From: DASRDU01 sp035560235
Lineage (GTDB): Bacteria; Acidobacteriota; Blastocatellia; RBC074
Assembly: GCA_035560235.1 (NCBI GenBank)
Contig: DATMAG010000128.1
Span: forward strand, 1 to 26,692
DNA length: 26,692 nt
Reading direction: 5' to 3'
In this document: positions 15,769-23,526 of the stretch, in pieces
Layout: every line of letters starts with the position of its first letter
Position numbering within the stretch: the first letter of the stretch is position 1
The notes under the pieces: generated by a model
What the model saw: the letters and a program-made list of their open reading frames with translations, nothing else
What the model was told of the DNA's origin: nothing
The model's database searches: none
Made by a program: the position numbers and the translations under genes

Positions 15769-15818
15769 GCGGGTTACGTCAGTCAGGGAAACGGGGCACA
15801 CTGCCTGGCGTAACTCGC
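15769..15818 (+). ncRNA. Candidate structured RNA: 10-bp-plus stem
   Basis: 15769-15778 pairs with 15809-15818 (one G-U). Pairing can continue inward through CAGG (15784-15787) with CCTG (15804-15807) after a small bulge. It is probably part of the same structured region as the hairpins on either side. Confidence 0.35.
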
Positions 15819-15916
15819 GCATCGGAAACCAGCAGCCGGGAGTCGCAGCGATTCCGACGGGTGTTAATGGCGAGGCACCCAGGCCGAGCCTGCCACGCGC
15901 AGCGGATTCCCAGTCC

Positions 15917-15997
15917 GACTTCAGGTGGCAACGAGCCCCCCCTTCAGATCCAAAACGACCGCATCAGGACTTCTCCCACTTGAAGTCCGGGGGGCTC
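15917..15997 (+). ncRNA. Candidate switching structure: two mutually exclusive stems
   Basis: GAAGTCC (15982-15988) can pair with GGACTTC (15967-15973), forming a hairpin stacked on the GAGCCCCCC/GGGGGGCTC stem (15933-15941 with 15989-15997). Alternatively, 15976-15987 can pair with 15917-15928 over 12 positions with one G-U, which would disrupt the first hairpin. Competing stems of this kind occur in attenuators and riboswitches, and also in transposon ends. There is no U-tract directly after the last stem. Confidence 0.35.
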
Positions 15998-16049
15998 AAA
16001 AGATTTCTCAGAGAGCATAACGAATCACAACTTTGTTCCTCACCCCATG

Positions 16050-16085
16050 AACAGCAGGCTCCGGCAGCGCCTGCTGTTTCATTTT
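16050..16085 (+). terminator. Possible intrinsic terminator of a + strand transcript upstream of the SbcD-like gene
   Basis: AACAGCAGG (16050-16058) pairs with CCTGCTGTT (16070-16078) around an 11-nt loop. TCATTTTC follows on the + strand only. No + strand gene ends here, so if real it would terminate a non-coding transcript from the 15.4-16.0 kb stretch. Confidence 0.4.
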
Positions 16086-16166
16086 CTTCATGGAGCCAGC
16101 GAAGCTGCTCAGTCCTCTGAAACGATTCAACCACTTTTCCCTTCAACTTCGGAATCCGAACCGGCG

Positions 16167-16175
16167 TGTTATACT
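16167..16175 (+). promoter_or_regulatory. Extended -10 promoter element for the SbcD-like gene
   Basis: TGTTATACT is a TGn extended -10 box with TATACT (5/6 consensus) 45 nt ahead of the ATG at 16221. No good -35 hexamer is visible, as is usual for extended -10 promoters. Confidence 0.5.
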
Positions 16176-16220
16176 GCCTGCCGGGACAGGATTTTTCATT
16201 GACGCCGCAACGCTGATCGC

Positions 16221-17525
16221 ATGACCAGATTTCTGCATATTGCCGACATTCACCTGGGGATTCGCCGCTACCGGATGGAGGAGCGCACGACCGATTTCTT
16301 TCACGCGTGGCGCGACTGCATCGAACGGTACGCGCTGAAGGAGAAAGTCTCATTCGTGCTGATTGCCGGAGATTTCTTCGACACGCGGCGGGTTGAGCCG
16401 GTGGCGATGAACCACGCGATGTTCTGTCTCGTCAAACTGCGCGAGGCGGGCATTCCGGTCGTCGTCATCGAAGGCAACCACGATCAGCGCGAGGCGCTGC
16501 AAAAGGCAAGCTGGCTGCAGAGCCTCTCTCAGTGGGGCTTCATCCGGCTGCTCGAACCGGAGTACGACGAAGGCGGAGTGGTCTTTACGCCCTGGAATGA
16601 AAAGACGCGGCGCGGCTCCTTCACCGATATTGACGGTGTGCGCATCTTCGGATCGACGTGGTACGGCACGACGGTCGGGCGGATGCTGCCTGCGCTGATT
16701 GATGAAATGCGCCAGCATCGCAGCGAGCAGCACTACAACGTGATGATGCTGCACACCGATATTGAAGGTCAGCAGAACCGTCCGATTCCCGCGCTGCCAG
16801 TGGCGAAACTGACCGAACTCAGATCGGTGGTGGATTATCTGGCGCTCGGTCACACGCACAAGAATTTTGAGATTGAAGGCTGGGCCTGCAATCCCGGCTC
16901 ACTCGAAGCCTGCAACGTGGATGAATACGCCAACGTGCGCGGAGCTTATCTGGTTGAGATTGCCGGAGGCTCACACCGGGCACAACTGATGCGCGATTAT
17001 CACCAGCGCCCGTTCATTCGTCTCGATTTCGATGTCAGCGGGCGGGGCGAGCCGGAAGAACTGCGCGAGGCATTGTTTGCGAAGCTCCGGGTTGAACTGC
17101 CAGCTCACAGTCAGGATGAAACTGACGACCTTGCGCCGGTCGTTGATCTTTCGCTGCGCGGCCATCTCGGGTTCAAGACGGCGCTGCTGGAACTCAGTCG
17201 CATCCGCGACGAAATCAGGAATGAGTTCCATCCCTTTGCCGTGCAGGTGCGCGATCAGACCGTGCCGGTTGAATACGCTGTCGCCACCGGGGCGGGCGAA
17301 CACGTTTCACGCGCCGAACGCGAACGGCTGGTGATTCAGGATCTGATTACCCGCGATGCCCGCTTCCGCGATCAGGCAGTCGAAATGGCGGGACTCGTGC
17401 TCGAAGCCAGGCGACTGGCGCTCGCGGGTGAAGCGCCGGCGAAGATTGCAGACCTCATCGAGCAGCGTCTGGCAGAAGTTGACGCTGCCGGTTCACTGGA
17501 GCAGGCTGCCGGAACTGTGGCGTAA
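16221..17525 (+). CDS. SbcD/Mre11-type metallophosphoesterase, DNA repair nuclease
   Basis: 434 residues. All phosphoesterase motifs are present: DIHLG (Asp9, His11), GDFFD (Asp51), GNHD (Asn86-Asp88), LHTD (His178) and GHTHKNFE (His211, His213). They coordinate the two-metal site of SbcD/Mre11 nucleases, which with an SbcC/Rad50 ATPase process DNA ends and hairpins. The C-terminal ~180 residues are helical (QVRDQTVPVEYAVATGAG, then RDARFRDQAVEMAGLVLE) and resemble the capping/partner-binding part of YhaO-like proteins. No SbcC/Rad50 partner lies next to it; the downstream gene is a glycosyltransferase. Most likely a DNA-repair exonuclease with its partner elsewhere, or a stand-alone YhaO-like form. 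Confidence 0.88.
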   Translation: MTRFLHIADIHLGIRRYRMEERTTDFFHAWRDCIERYALKEKVSFVLIAGDFFDTRRVEPVAMNHAMFCLVKLREAGIPVVVIEGNHDQREALQKASWLQSLSQWGFIRLLEPEYDEGGVVFTPWNEKTRRGSFTDIDGVRIFGSTWYGTTVGRMLPALIDEMRQHRSEQHYNVMMLHTDIEGQQNRPIPALPVAKLTELRSVVDYLALGHTHKNFEIEGWACNPGSLEACNVDEYANVRGAYLVEIAGGSHRAQLMRDYHQRPFIRLDFDVSGRGEPEELREALFAKLRVELPAHSQDETDDLAPVVDLSLRGHLGFKTALLELSRIRDEIRNEFHPFAVQVRDQTVPVEYAVATGAGEHVSRAERERLVIQDLITRDARFRDQAVEMAGLVLEARRLALAGEAPAKIADLIEQRLAEVDAAGSLEQAAGTVA

Positions 17526-17684
17526 TCACGCCAGGAAAAATAGAGCGGGGCGAAATCCCTGCTGGCAATTTGCGCTGAATCCAGGCACAATGCCAGCCAC
17601 TTTGTAAGACTGCCCCTCATCGTCCTGCCTCTGGTGCCAGCCACAGACCGGGATCAGGGTGCGAGCAAATCCGCGTTGACCGTT

Positions 17685-18977
17685 ATGGACTCTTTTTTTT
17701 ACATCCTGTGCGCCCTTCTTTTTGTGCAGAGCCTGCTGGCACTGGTCGCCGCCCTTCGCTTCGCGCAGTATTCGCTGCGTGCGCCAGCGGCCAGACATCG
17801 TTACCAGCCGAAAGCCGTCGTGATTGTTCCCTGCAAGGGACTCGATCCCGGTTTCGAGGAGAACATCGGCTCACTCTTCGCGCAGGATTACCGCGATTAC
17901 GAAATCATCTTTGTGACCGCCAGTGAACTCGATCCGGCTTATGACACCCTCACCAGGCTGATCCGGCAAAGCCGCCGCTCAGCCTGGCTCGTTGTCGCGG
18001 GTGAAGCCACTGAATGCAGCCAGAAAATTCACAACCTGCGCGCCGCCCTTGAAACAATGGATTCGGTCAATCGCCGGGCTGAGATCATCGCTTTCGCTGA
18101 CGCTGATGCCCGCCCGGCAGAAAACTGGCTCTCAGAACTGGTCGCGCCGCTCGTTGACGAAAACATCGGAGCCACGACCGGATATCGCTGGTATCTGTCG
18201 GCGGAAGGAAAGCGGGCTGGGTTCCCGACGCTGCTGCTGTCGGTCTGGAATGCAGGCATCCTGACGCTGTTTGGTGAAAGATCGGCGTTTGCCTGGGGCG
18301 GAGCGATGGCCATCAGGCGCGAGAATTTTGAGCGGCTGCGAATCAGCGAGCAGTGGGCGACTGCCGTCAGCGATGATTACGTGCTGACGAATGCGGTCAA
18401 AGCTGCAGGCCAGCGCATCAGATTCGTTCCGGCCTGTCTGGTTGCGACTCCCGCGAGCGTCACGCTGAAAGAGATGCTGGAGTTCACCACGCGGCAGATG
18501 ACGATCACGCGGGTTTACGCGCCGCATCTCTGGCGGCTGAGCTGGGCGACACACCTGCTCCACACGCTGGCTTTCTGGGGCGGCCTGGTTTTTCTGGCCG
18601 TCAGACTGCTGAGCGGCAGCCTGTCGCTGACTCTGACGGCGCTGCTGGCGGGGATTTTCTGTCTCGGAGTTCTCTCAGGCGCAGTGCGCGCAATTGTTGC
18701 GGCCAGAGTGCTCGCGGAGGATCGGCATCAGATTGCCGACAACTGGTGGGCTTATCTCTTTTTCAATCCGCTGGTCTCGCTCGTTTATCTCAGTAACCTC
18801 TGCGCGTCGGCGCTGACCCGGCGCATTATCTGGCGCGGGATCGGCTATGAGATGCCCGCTCAGGACAAGACCATTATCTGGCAGCGCGACCAGGCTTTCA
18901 TCGCCCGCGACTCTGCGCTGGAAGCTTCACCACAGAATCAGGCCAGAGCGCAGTCCACTTCATCAGAGTTTCGCTGA
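17685..18977 (+). CDS. Family 2/21-type glycosyltransferase (ceramide glucosyltransferase/HpnI-like)
   Basis: 430 residues from the ATG at 17685. A GTG at 17634 would add 17 polar residues ahead of the membrane anchor and is less likely. An N-terminal membrane helix (~3-24) precedes a GT-A domain: VVIVPCKGLDPG, FADADARP (Asp139, Asp141), then SDDYVLT (Asp230/231) and RQMTITR (270-276), in the order of the D..D..D..(R/Q)xxRW pattern of GT21 enzymes. Three or more C-terminal membrane segments follow. Such enzymes add a sugar from a nucleotide donor to a lipid, such as ceramide, hopanoid or another membrane lipid. No hopanoid or sphingolipid genes flank it, so the acceptor is unknown. Confidence 0.82.
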   Translation: MDSFFYILCALLFVQSLLALVAALRFAQYSLRAPAARHRYQPKAVVIVPCKGLDPGFEENIGSLFAQDYRDYEIIFVTASELDPAYDTLTRLIRQSRRSAWLVVAGEATECSQKIHNLRAALETMDSVNRRAEIIAFADADARPAENWLSELVAPLVDENIGATTGYRWYLSAEGKRAGFPTLLLSVWNAGILTLFGERSAFAWGGAMAIRRENFERLRISEQWATAVSDDYVLTNAVKAAGQRIRFVPACLVATPASVTLKEMLEFTTRQMTITRVYAPHLWRLSWATHLLHTLAFWGGLVFLAVRLLSGSLSLTLTALLAGIFCLGVLSGAVRAIVAARVLAEDRHQIADNWWAYLFFNPLVSLVYLSNLCASALTRRIIWRGIGYEMPAQDKTIIWQRDQAFIARDSALEASPQNQARAQSTSSEFR

Positions 18978-18987
18978 AGCGCGCGGC

Positions 18988-19017
18988 TTGACAGCCCGTG
19001 TCAGCGATCAATATACT
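18988..19017 (+). promoter_or_regulatory. Strong sigma-70-type promoter of rpsT
   Basis: A perfect TTGACA (18988-18993), 18-nt spacer and TATACT (19012-19017, 5/6) lie 94 nt before the ATG. This is the best promoter match in the window, as expected for a ribosomal protein gene. It begins 10 nt after the glycosyltransferase stop. Confidence 0.8.
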
Positions 19018-19030
19018 CTCCGCTTTGCAA

Positions 19031-19052
19031 ATGGACGCTTGAGCCTGTCCAT
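19031..19052 (+). promoter_or_regulatory. Leader hairpin in the rpsT 5' UTR
   Basis: ATGGAC (19031-19036) pairs with GTCCAT (19047-19052). TGC/GCA can extend the stem past a two-base bulge. It lies near the 5' end of the ~90-nt leader. S20 is autoregulated in enterobacteria through its mRNA; whether this hairpin has such a role is only a guess. Confidence 0.35.
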
Positions 19053-19110
19053 GCATCATCAGCAGAAGATCAATCAGTTTTCAGTCAGTTATCAAGGAGA
19101 GTATCAGGTA

Positions 19111-19383
19111 ATGCCGAATCATAAATCAGCCGAGAAGCGCGACCGTCAGAATGCGCGCCGCAATGCCATCAACACTGCCAATCGCAGCCGCCTGCGCACC
19201 GAAATCAAAAAGCTGCGCGCCGCGATTGAGTCGGGTGATGCCGAAACCGCCAGAACGCTGCTGCCCGGCACCATTGCGACAATTGACAAGGCCATTCAGA
19301 AGGGAGTGCTGCATCGCAACACTGCGGCCCGCCACAAATCCCGTCTCACCGGCCACGTCAACGCGCTGACCGCGGCGAAGTAA
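19111..19383 (+). CDS. rpsT: Small ribosomal subunit protein bS20
   Basis: 90 residues, start ATG at 19111 with AAGGAGA 10 nt upstream. The open frame extends far upstream into the glycosyltransferase gene but this is an out-of-frame artefact. The lysine/arginine-rich helical protein begins MPNHKSAEKRDRQNARRNA, the standard bS20 opening. It continues with LRTEIKKLRAAI, DKAIQKGVLHRNTAARHKSRL and the final alanine/lysine tail. bS20 binds 16S rRNA helices at the bottom of the 30S body. It is a single-gene unit with its own promoter and terminator. Confidence 0.97.
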   Translation: MPNHKSAEKRDRQNARRNAINTANRSRLRTEIKKLRAAIESGDAETARTLLPGTIATIDKAIQKGVLHRNTAARHKSRLTGHVNALTAAK

Positions 19384-19400
19384 ACACACCACGGGTTCGC

Positions 19401-19436
19401 AGGCCGGAGTTTCAGAATGTGAATGAACTCCGGCCT
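19401..19436 (+). terminator. Terminator hairpin after rpsT
   Basis: An 11-bp perfect stem (19401-19411 with 19426-19436) encloses a 14-nt loop, 17 nt after the rpsT stop. The following TCTGCTTCTG is only moderately T-rich. As the facing gene is convergent, it may work in both directions. Confidence 0.6.
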
Positions 19437-19531
19437 TCTGCTTCTGAATTTCCATTCCTGTCAGTTCGTCACTGCGATCACTGCTCAGACCCGCGCAGGC
19501 AGGCTCAGGTGAACTTCCACCTTACTGTTGC

Positions 19532-20881
19532 TCACCTTCTTTTCATTACCCTCTCAATTTCATCCGGCGCACTGGGAATCGCAGCGGATAATTTTCTGAC
19601 GCCGTCTGCCGTGACCAGATAATCATCCTCGATCCGCACGCCGAGCCTTTCACCCGGAATGTAAATGCCTGGCTCAATCGTGAACACGTCGCCGGGGTGC
19701 AGCGGGCGTCCGTAATCGCCCACATCGTGCACATCCATTCCCAGGTAATGTCCGGTTGAGTGGATGAAGAAATAATCCATCGTCTGCTCGTTGCCCTGCT
19801 CATCCCTGGCGCGCAGTCGGCTTGAACGGAAAAAATCCCTCGTCGCATCGGTCAGCGCGCCGAGATAGGTCTTTCCCGGTTTCACCATTTCGGCCATCTT
19901 CTGCTGCGCGGCCAGGACAAGCTCATAAATCTCGCGCTGGCGCGGCGTGAAGCGTCCCGCCGCAGGCCACGTTCGCGTGATGTCGGCGGCGTAGTAGCTG
20001 TACTCCGCGCCAATATCCACTACTACCAGATCGCCGTCCTCAATCCGCTTGCGATTGCGGTCGTAATGCAGAATCGTCGAATTGAGGCCCGAACCGATGA
20101 TGGCCGGAAAACTCGCCCGCTCGGCTCCGTTGCGCAGAAAGGCCGCGAGGATTTCAGCTTCGAGGTCGTATTCAAACACACCGGGCCGCAGCGTGCGCGC
20201 CACTCCGGTCTGAGCCGCGCCCGTAGCGTCAACAGCTTTCTGCAGCAGCGCAATCTCAGCTTCTGATTTGGTCATCCGCAACAGGTCAATCTGTCTGTTC
20301 ACCGGTTTGAGTTCGGCATTGCCGATCAGGCTTTTCAATCGCTCGGCAAAGAGCAGTTCGCGCGTGCGCGTCGTATCTCCCTTGGGCGGGATGATCGTGT
20401 AAAAGATCTTCGCGTTCGCGGCGAGGCTTTTGATGACCTTCTCAAAATCATTGCCTGAAAGCACGCGCTCGCAGCCGAACGCGGCTTCGGCTTCTGTGCC
20501 CGGCCCGGTCTGCGGCCCCGTCCATCGTTCGCTGCCCGGATCGCGCGGCGGAATGAAAAGAAACTCCTTCGCGCTCTTGTCATCAGCCACCGCCTTCGGC
20601 ACCAGCACCAGCGCGGAGGCCGGAGTCTCAACGCCGGTCAGATACTGAAAATAATTGTTCTGCCTGAATCGCCCGGCATCACCGAAATCCTCTTCGTGCG
20701 CGCCGCCAATGACGATCACACCATCTTTGACCTGTTCCAGCAGACGCAGGCGGCGAGCCTTGTATTCACTGAGCGGCTGATTGGCGAGCCGCGGTTCAGG
20801 CGCTGCGGAAGAATTGAACTGCGGAAGAAGAACAAGCGAAAGCAGAAATAACGGGGTGATGATGAGGGAGTACTTCTTCAT
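19532..20881 (-). CDS. Secreted Xaa-Pro aminopeptidase (M24B metallopeptidase)
   Basis: 449 residues from the ATG at 20881, chosen because it begins MKKYSLIITPLFLLSLVLLP, a clear signal peptide. An ATG at 20950 would put 23 polar residues before it. The N-terminal creatinase-like domain (NYFQYLTGVETP) is followed by the pita-bread catalytic domain with all five metal ligands: Asp289, Asp300, His378 (STGHYLGMDVHD), Glu403 (TIEPGIY) and Glu418 (RIEDDYLVT). It removes N-terminal residues before proline, here outside the cytoplasm, presumably for peptide nutrition. It is downstream of the GT2 gene by 97 nt and convergent with rpsT. No obvious Shine-Dalgarno is visible. Confidence 0.92.
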   Translation of the reverse strand: MKKYSLIITPLFLLSLVLLPQFNSSAAPEPRLANQPLSEYKARRLRLLEQVKDGVIVIGGAHEEDFGDAGRFRQNNYFQYLTGVETPASALVLVPKAVADDKSAKEFLFIPPRDPGSERWTGPQTGPGTEAEAAFGCERVLSGNDFEKVIKSLAANAKIFYTIIPPKGDTTRTRELLFAERLKSLIGNAELKPVNRQIDLLRMTKSEAEIALLQKAVDATGAAQTGVARTLRPGVFEYDLEAEILAAFLRNGAERASFPAIIGSGLNSTILHYDRNRKRIEDGDLVVVDIGAEYSYYAADITRTWPAAGRFTPRQREIYELVLAAQQKMAEMVKPGKTYLGALTDATRDFFRSSRLRARDEQGNEQTMDYFFIHSTGHYLGMDVHDVGDYGRPLHPGDVFTIEPGIYIPGERLGVRIEDDYLVTADGVRKLSAAIPSAPDEIERVMKRR

Positions 20882-20978
20882 AAAATGGCGATGGTCAACT
20901 CTGTCTGACTGAACAAAACGGCAGGACAGACCTGCTGTCCTGCCGCTCATCTTATCACACGAACTATCTGCTGCAGCC

Positions 20979-22589
20979 TCAGCCGCGCCGCAGCATCTGA
21001 ATCAGCTTGCGCCCGCGCTCCTGAAAGAGCGACATCAGGCCCATATAGCCAAACCCGAGCAGGAAAGTCATCAGAAACGGAATCGTCCCGTAAATCTCAC
21101 TGTGTACCGCGTACCAGATCGCGGCGACGAAGTACAAGGCCAGTCCGAGTTCCAGCATCGGCAGCAGCCCGTGCTTGCGTCCGTAAAGTTTCGCCGCCTT
21201 CAGCCAGTTGTCGCGGCGGGTCTGCACGCTGTATTTCGGCGTGCGCACGAAACTCGACCTGATGCCGAACAACGCTTCCAGCACCGCGCGCGAATTGGAA
21301 AAGACCAGCCCGATGCCTATGCCCATCGCCAGCGGAATCAGCCACAAGCGTTTCTTCTCCTGCGGGTGCAGATAAAGAATCGCCGTGCCGTAAAACGCGA
21401 CAACCGAGATCGTCGAAAAGAGCAGCAGCGGCACATCGAGCAGCATCATGTGAAACAGGCCCTGATTGAAGCGCGCCATCAGCACCGGAATGTGCAGCAG
21501 GCTGAGCAGAATCATCAGCGGCGCAGCCAGATTGCCGTTGAGCCGGAAGAACAACTCAAACTTCTGCTGCCACGAAAGCTGCGGATGCCGCCAGATGCGG
21601 GGCAGCAGCTTTTTGCCGACCTGCACCAGGCCCTTCGCCCAGCGCCGCTGCTGCGCCTTGAAGGCGTTCATTTCAACCGGCAGTTCCGCCGGCACGTCGT
21701 AATCAACCAGGTACACAAACCGCCAGCCCATCAACTGCGCGCGAAAGCTCAGATCGGTGTCTTCGGTCAGCGTGTCGTGCTGCCAGCCGCCCGACCATTC
21801 AATTGCCCTGCGCCGCCACATTCCGGCAGTGCCGTTGAAATTGAAAAAGGCTCCGGTGCGATTGCGCGAAGTCTGTTCGACGACGAAATGCCCGTCGAGC
21901 AGCACTTCCTGAACTCTGGTCAGCAGTGAATAGTCGCGGTTGATGTGGCTCCAGCGCGTCTGCACCATCCCGATGCGCTCATCGCTGAAGTAATCAACCA
22001 TCTGCCGCAGACAGTCAGAACGCGGCGTGAAATCAGCATCGAAGACCGCAACGAGTTCCCCCTTCGCCGTTTTCAGACCGTTCTCAAGCGCGCCAGCCTT
22101 GAATCCGGTGCGGTCGTTGCGATGAATGTAATGAATGTCGTGACCGCGCTGACGGTACTTCTCAACCACTGCCGCCGCGATCTGCACCGTGTCATCAGTC
22201 GAATCATCCAGCACCTGAATCTCGAGCAGGTGGCGCGGATAATCGAGCTGCGCGACCGATTCAACCAGACGCTCAACGACATACATTTCATTGAAGAGCG
22301 GAAGCTGCACCGTGATGCGCGGCAGTTCGGCTTCAGCAAACCGCCGCTTCGGCTGCGGTTTGATGTGACGATACCGCCAGAACTGAAAGACCATCCGCAG
22401 CCGGTATCCGCCCAGAATCGCCAGCAGCAGCAGAATGCCGAAGTAAAGCAGGATGACCGTCCAGTCGAAAGTGTCGAGCGTGTACAGGTAGCTGATGTTG
22501 TCGCGCCCGTGACTGAGAATCGGATCGGTCGCCCGACGCACCTCTTCCAGAGACGGAGCCTGTTGCAGGAGAAATAACGCAGGATTCAT
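20979..22589 (-). CDS. Processive-type family 2 glycosyltransferase, membrane (cellulose/glucomannan synthase-like)
   Basis: 536 residues from the ATG at 22589; an upstream start at 22664 is less convincing. One membrane helix (~43-60) leads to the GT-A domain: LPLFNE, VLDDSTDD (~127-133), FDADFTP (Asp184, Asp186), TED (275-277) and QQRRW (313-317). The D, DxD, TED, Q(Q/R)xRW set is characteristic of processive inverting polymerases such as cellulose and mannan synthases. Several C-terminal membrane helices would form the polymer channel. There is no PilZ domain and no bcsB-like partner nearby, so a cellulose label is not justified; a CslA-like beta-glycan synthase is more likely. It faces the aminopeptidase gene and follows the amidohydrolase, separated by repeat DNA. 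Confidence 0.85.
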   Translation of the reverse strand: MNPALFLLQQAPSLEEVRRATDPILSHGRDNISYLYTLDTFDWTVILLYFGILLLLAILGGYRLRMVFQFWRYRHIKPQPKRRFAEAELPRITVQLPLFNEMYVVERLVESVAQLDYPRHLLEIQVLDDSTDDTVQIAAAVVEKYRQRGHDIHYIHRNDRTGFKAGALENGLKTAKGELVAVFDADFTPRSDCLRQMVDYFSDERIGMVQTRWSHINRDYSLLTRVQEVLLDGHFVVEQTSRNRTGAFFNFNGTAGMWRRRAIEWSGGWQHDTLTEDTDLSFRAQLMGWRFVYLVDYDVPAELPVEMNAFKAQQRRWAKGLVQVGKKLLPRIWRHPQLSWQQKFELFFRLNGNLAAPLMILLSLLHIPVLMARFNQGLFHMMLLDVPLLLFSTISVVAFYGTAILYLHPQEKKRLWLIPLAMGIGIGLVFSNSRAVLEALFGIRSSFVRTPKYSVQTRRDNWLKAAKLYGRKHGLLPMLELGLALYFVAAIWYAVHSEIYGTIPFLMTFLLGFGYMGLMSLFQERGRKLIQMLRRG

Positions 22590-22671
22590 AGATAATGGTT
22601 TTGTGATCAACCGCAGTAATGATGAAACAGGCAGACATGGTATGGTTTTGCGCGCAACTGTCAATCTCTCC

Positions 22672-22750
22672 GGGAGCGCGAGCGTCCCGCTTGCTGATTT
22701 CCTGCCAGGGTTTTTCTCACTGCCTCAGCGAGCGTCCCGCTCGCGCTCCC
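22672..22750. repeat. GC-rich dispersed-type repeat pair (GGGAGCGCGAGCGTCCCGC family)
   Basis: Copy one is 22672-22694 and copy two is 22728-22750. GCGAGCGTCCCGCT occurs directly repeated at 22678-22691 and 22728-22741. The outer ends, 22672-22683 and 22739-22750, form a perfect 12-bp inverted repeat. Copy two is itself palindromic (GCGAGCG/CGCTCGC). The layout resembles REP/BIME-type elements and overlaps the end of the amidohydrolase gene. Confidence 0.8.
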
Positions 22751-23526
22751 AGGGTTAATGGCTGGTGAACAGAGACAGGATCGGACTGCGATCTTCCGGC
22801 CTGATTTTGCAACAGCCGCAGCGCATTGCCGCCGAGGATCAGCGCCGCGTCCTGCGGCGGGAGGTGAAGAACGCGAATCTTGTGCAGTTCGACTTCCGGG
22901 TGCAGCCAGGGGCCGTCAGAGCCGAAGATCAGTTTGCGCGGCCCGGCGCGCCTGATTGCCTGCACGAGGTAATCGAAGCGACGCACTCCGGCAGTGTCGG
23001 CATACACATTCGGATAACGCACAAGCTGATCCACGACCTGCTGCTGAGCGCGCCAGTCATCCATAAAACTGCCGAGGTGCGGAATGATGAAACTGACATC
23101 GGGGTACTGCGGCGCGAGCAGTTCGACAATGTAAGCGCGCCCGACCACATCCACGAGCAGCGGAATGCGCAAGGTTCGCACTGCTTCACAGACTTCGCGC
23201 GTCGGCAGCGCGTCGTAACCATGCACTTTCAGCCCGCGAAAGCCGTATTCGCGCACGGCGCGTGCGACGATCTCAAAGACACGTCCCCGGTCGCGTCGCG
23301 CATGCACTGATGCGAAGCCGATCAGCCGTTCAGGATACCGCGTCACGATGCGGGCAAGTTGCGCGTTGGCTGCGGCGTAGTTGCTGTGGCCTGGCGGAAT
23401 GACGATGGTTTTGTCTATGCCTGCCACCTGCGCGCGCGACAGGTATTTGCCGACTGGCGCGTCAGTACTCCACGGCGCGTTCATAATGTCTCCGCGTCCG
23501 GCGTGGCAGTGCGCATCAATGATCAT
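22717..23526 (-). CDS. Amidohydrolase family 2 protein (TIM-barrel metal-dependent hydrolase)
   Basis: 269 residues. MIIDAHCHAGRGD gives the HxH metal pair (His6, His8). FRGLKVHGYD, IIPHLGSFMDDW (His150) and KLIFGSDGPWLHP (Asp204) complete the Amidohydro_2 pattern. Relatives hydrolyse or decarboxylate small cyclic or carboxylated substrates; the specific one is unknown. The ATG overlaps the TGA of the M20 peptidase gene (ATGA), implying translational coupling and related roles, perhaps peptide or amide breakdown. The final residues ~260-267 (GARAGRSL) are encoded by a dispersed palindromic repeat, so the natural C-terminus was probably shorter or different. Confidence 0.85.
   Translation of the reverse strand: MIIDAHCHAGRGDIMNAPWSTDAPVGKYLSRAQVAGIDKTIVIPPGHSNYAAANAQLARIVTRYPERLIGFASVHARRDRGRVFEIVARAVREYGFRGLKVHGYDALPTREVCEAVRTLRIPLLVDVVGRAYIVELLAPQYPDVSFIIPHLGSFMDDWRAQQQVVDQLVRYPNVYADTAGVRRFDYLVQAIRRAGPRKLIFGSDGPWLHPEVELHKIRVLHLPPQDAALILGGNALRLLQNQAGRSQSDPVSVHQPLTLGARAGRSLRQ

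Larger units (their letters stand above)
15271..16220. other. Gene-free stretch rich in inverted repeats (possible structured RNA or decayed element)
   Basis: About 950 bases without a credible gene. The longest frames (15469-15681, 15741-15983 on +, and 15964-16353 on -) have no ribosome binding site and no recognisable protein. The stretch holds: TGTCATC/GATGACA arms at 15373-15379/15412-15418 around a GTTTG/CAAAC hairpin; the two-tier hairpin 15591-15666; the long stem 15769-15818; the competing stems 15917-15997; and a terminator-like hairpin at 16050-16078. This density far exceeds the other spacers here. No tRNA, tmRNA, RNase P or riboswitch signature that I know was found. Confidence 0.6.

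Noticed and set aside
15755..15780. tRNA T-loop-like TTCGATTC
   Set aside because: The flanking bases do not make a 5-bp T-stem, and no acceptor or anticodon arms are found.
15741..15997. Remnant of an IS200/IS605-type element with guide-RNA-like end
   Set aside because: The terminal G/C-rich hairpin and TCCCACT motif recall such ends, but no TnpB/TnpA fragment is visible and I cannot confirm similarity. A covariance-model search would decide.
15741..16353. Short frames on both strands in the gene-free kilobase
   Set aside because: No start signals or family features; the - strand one overlaps the SbcD-like start region.
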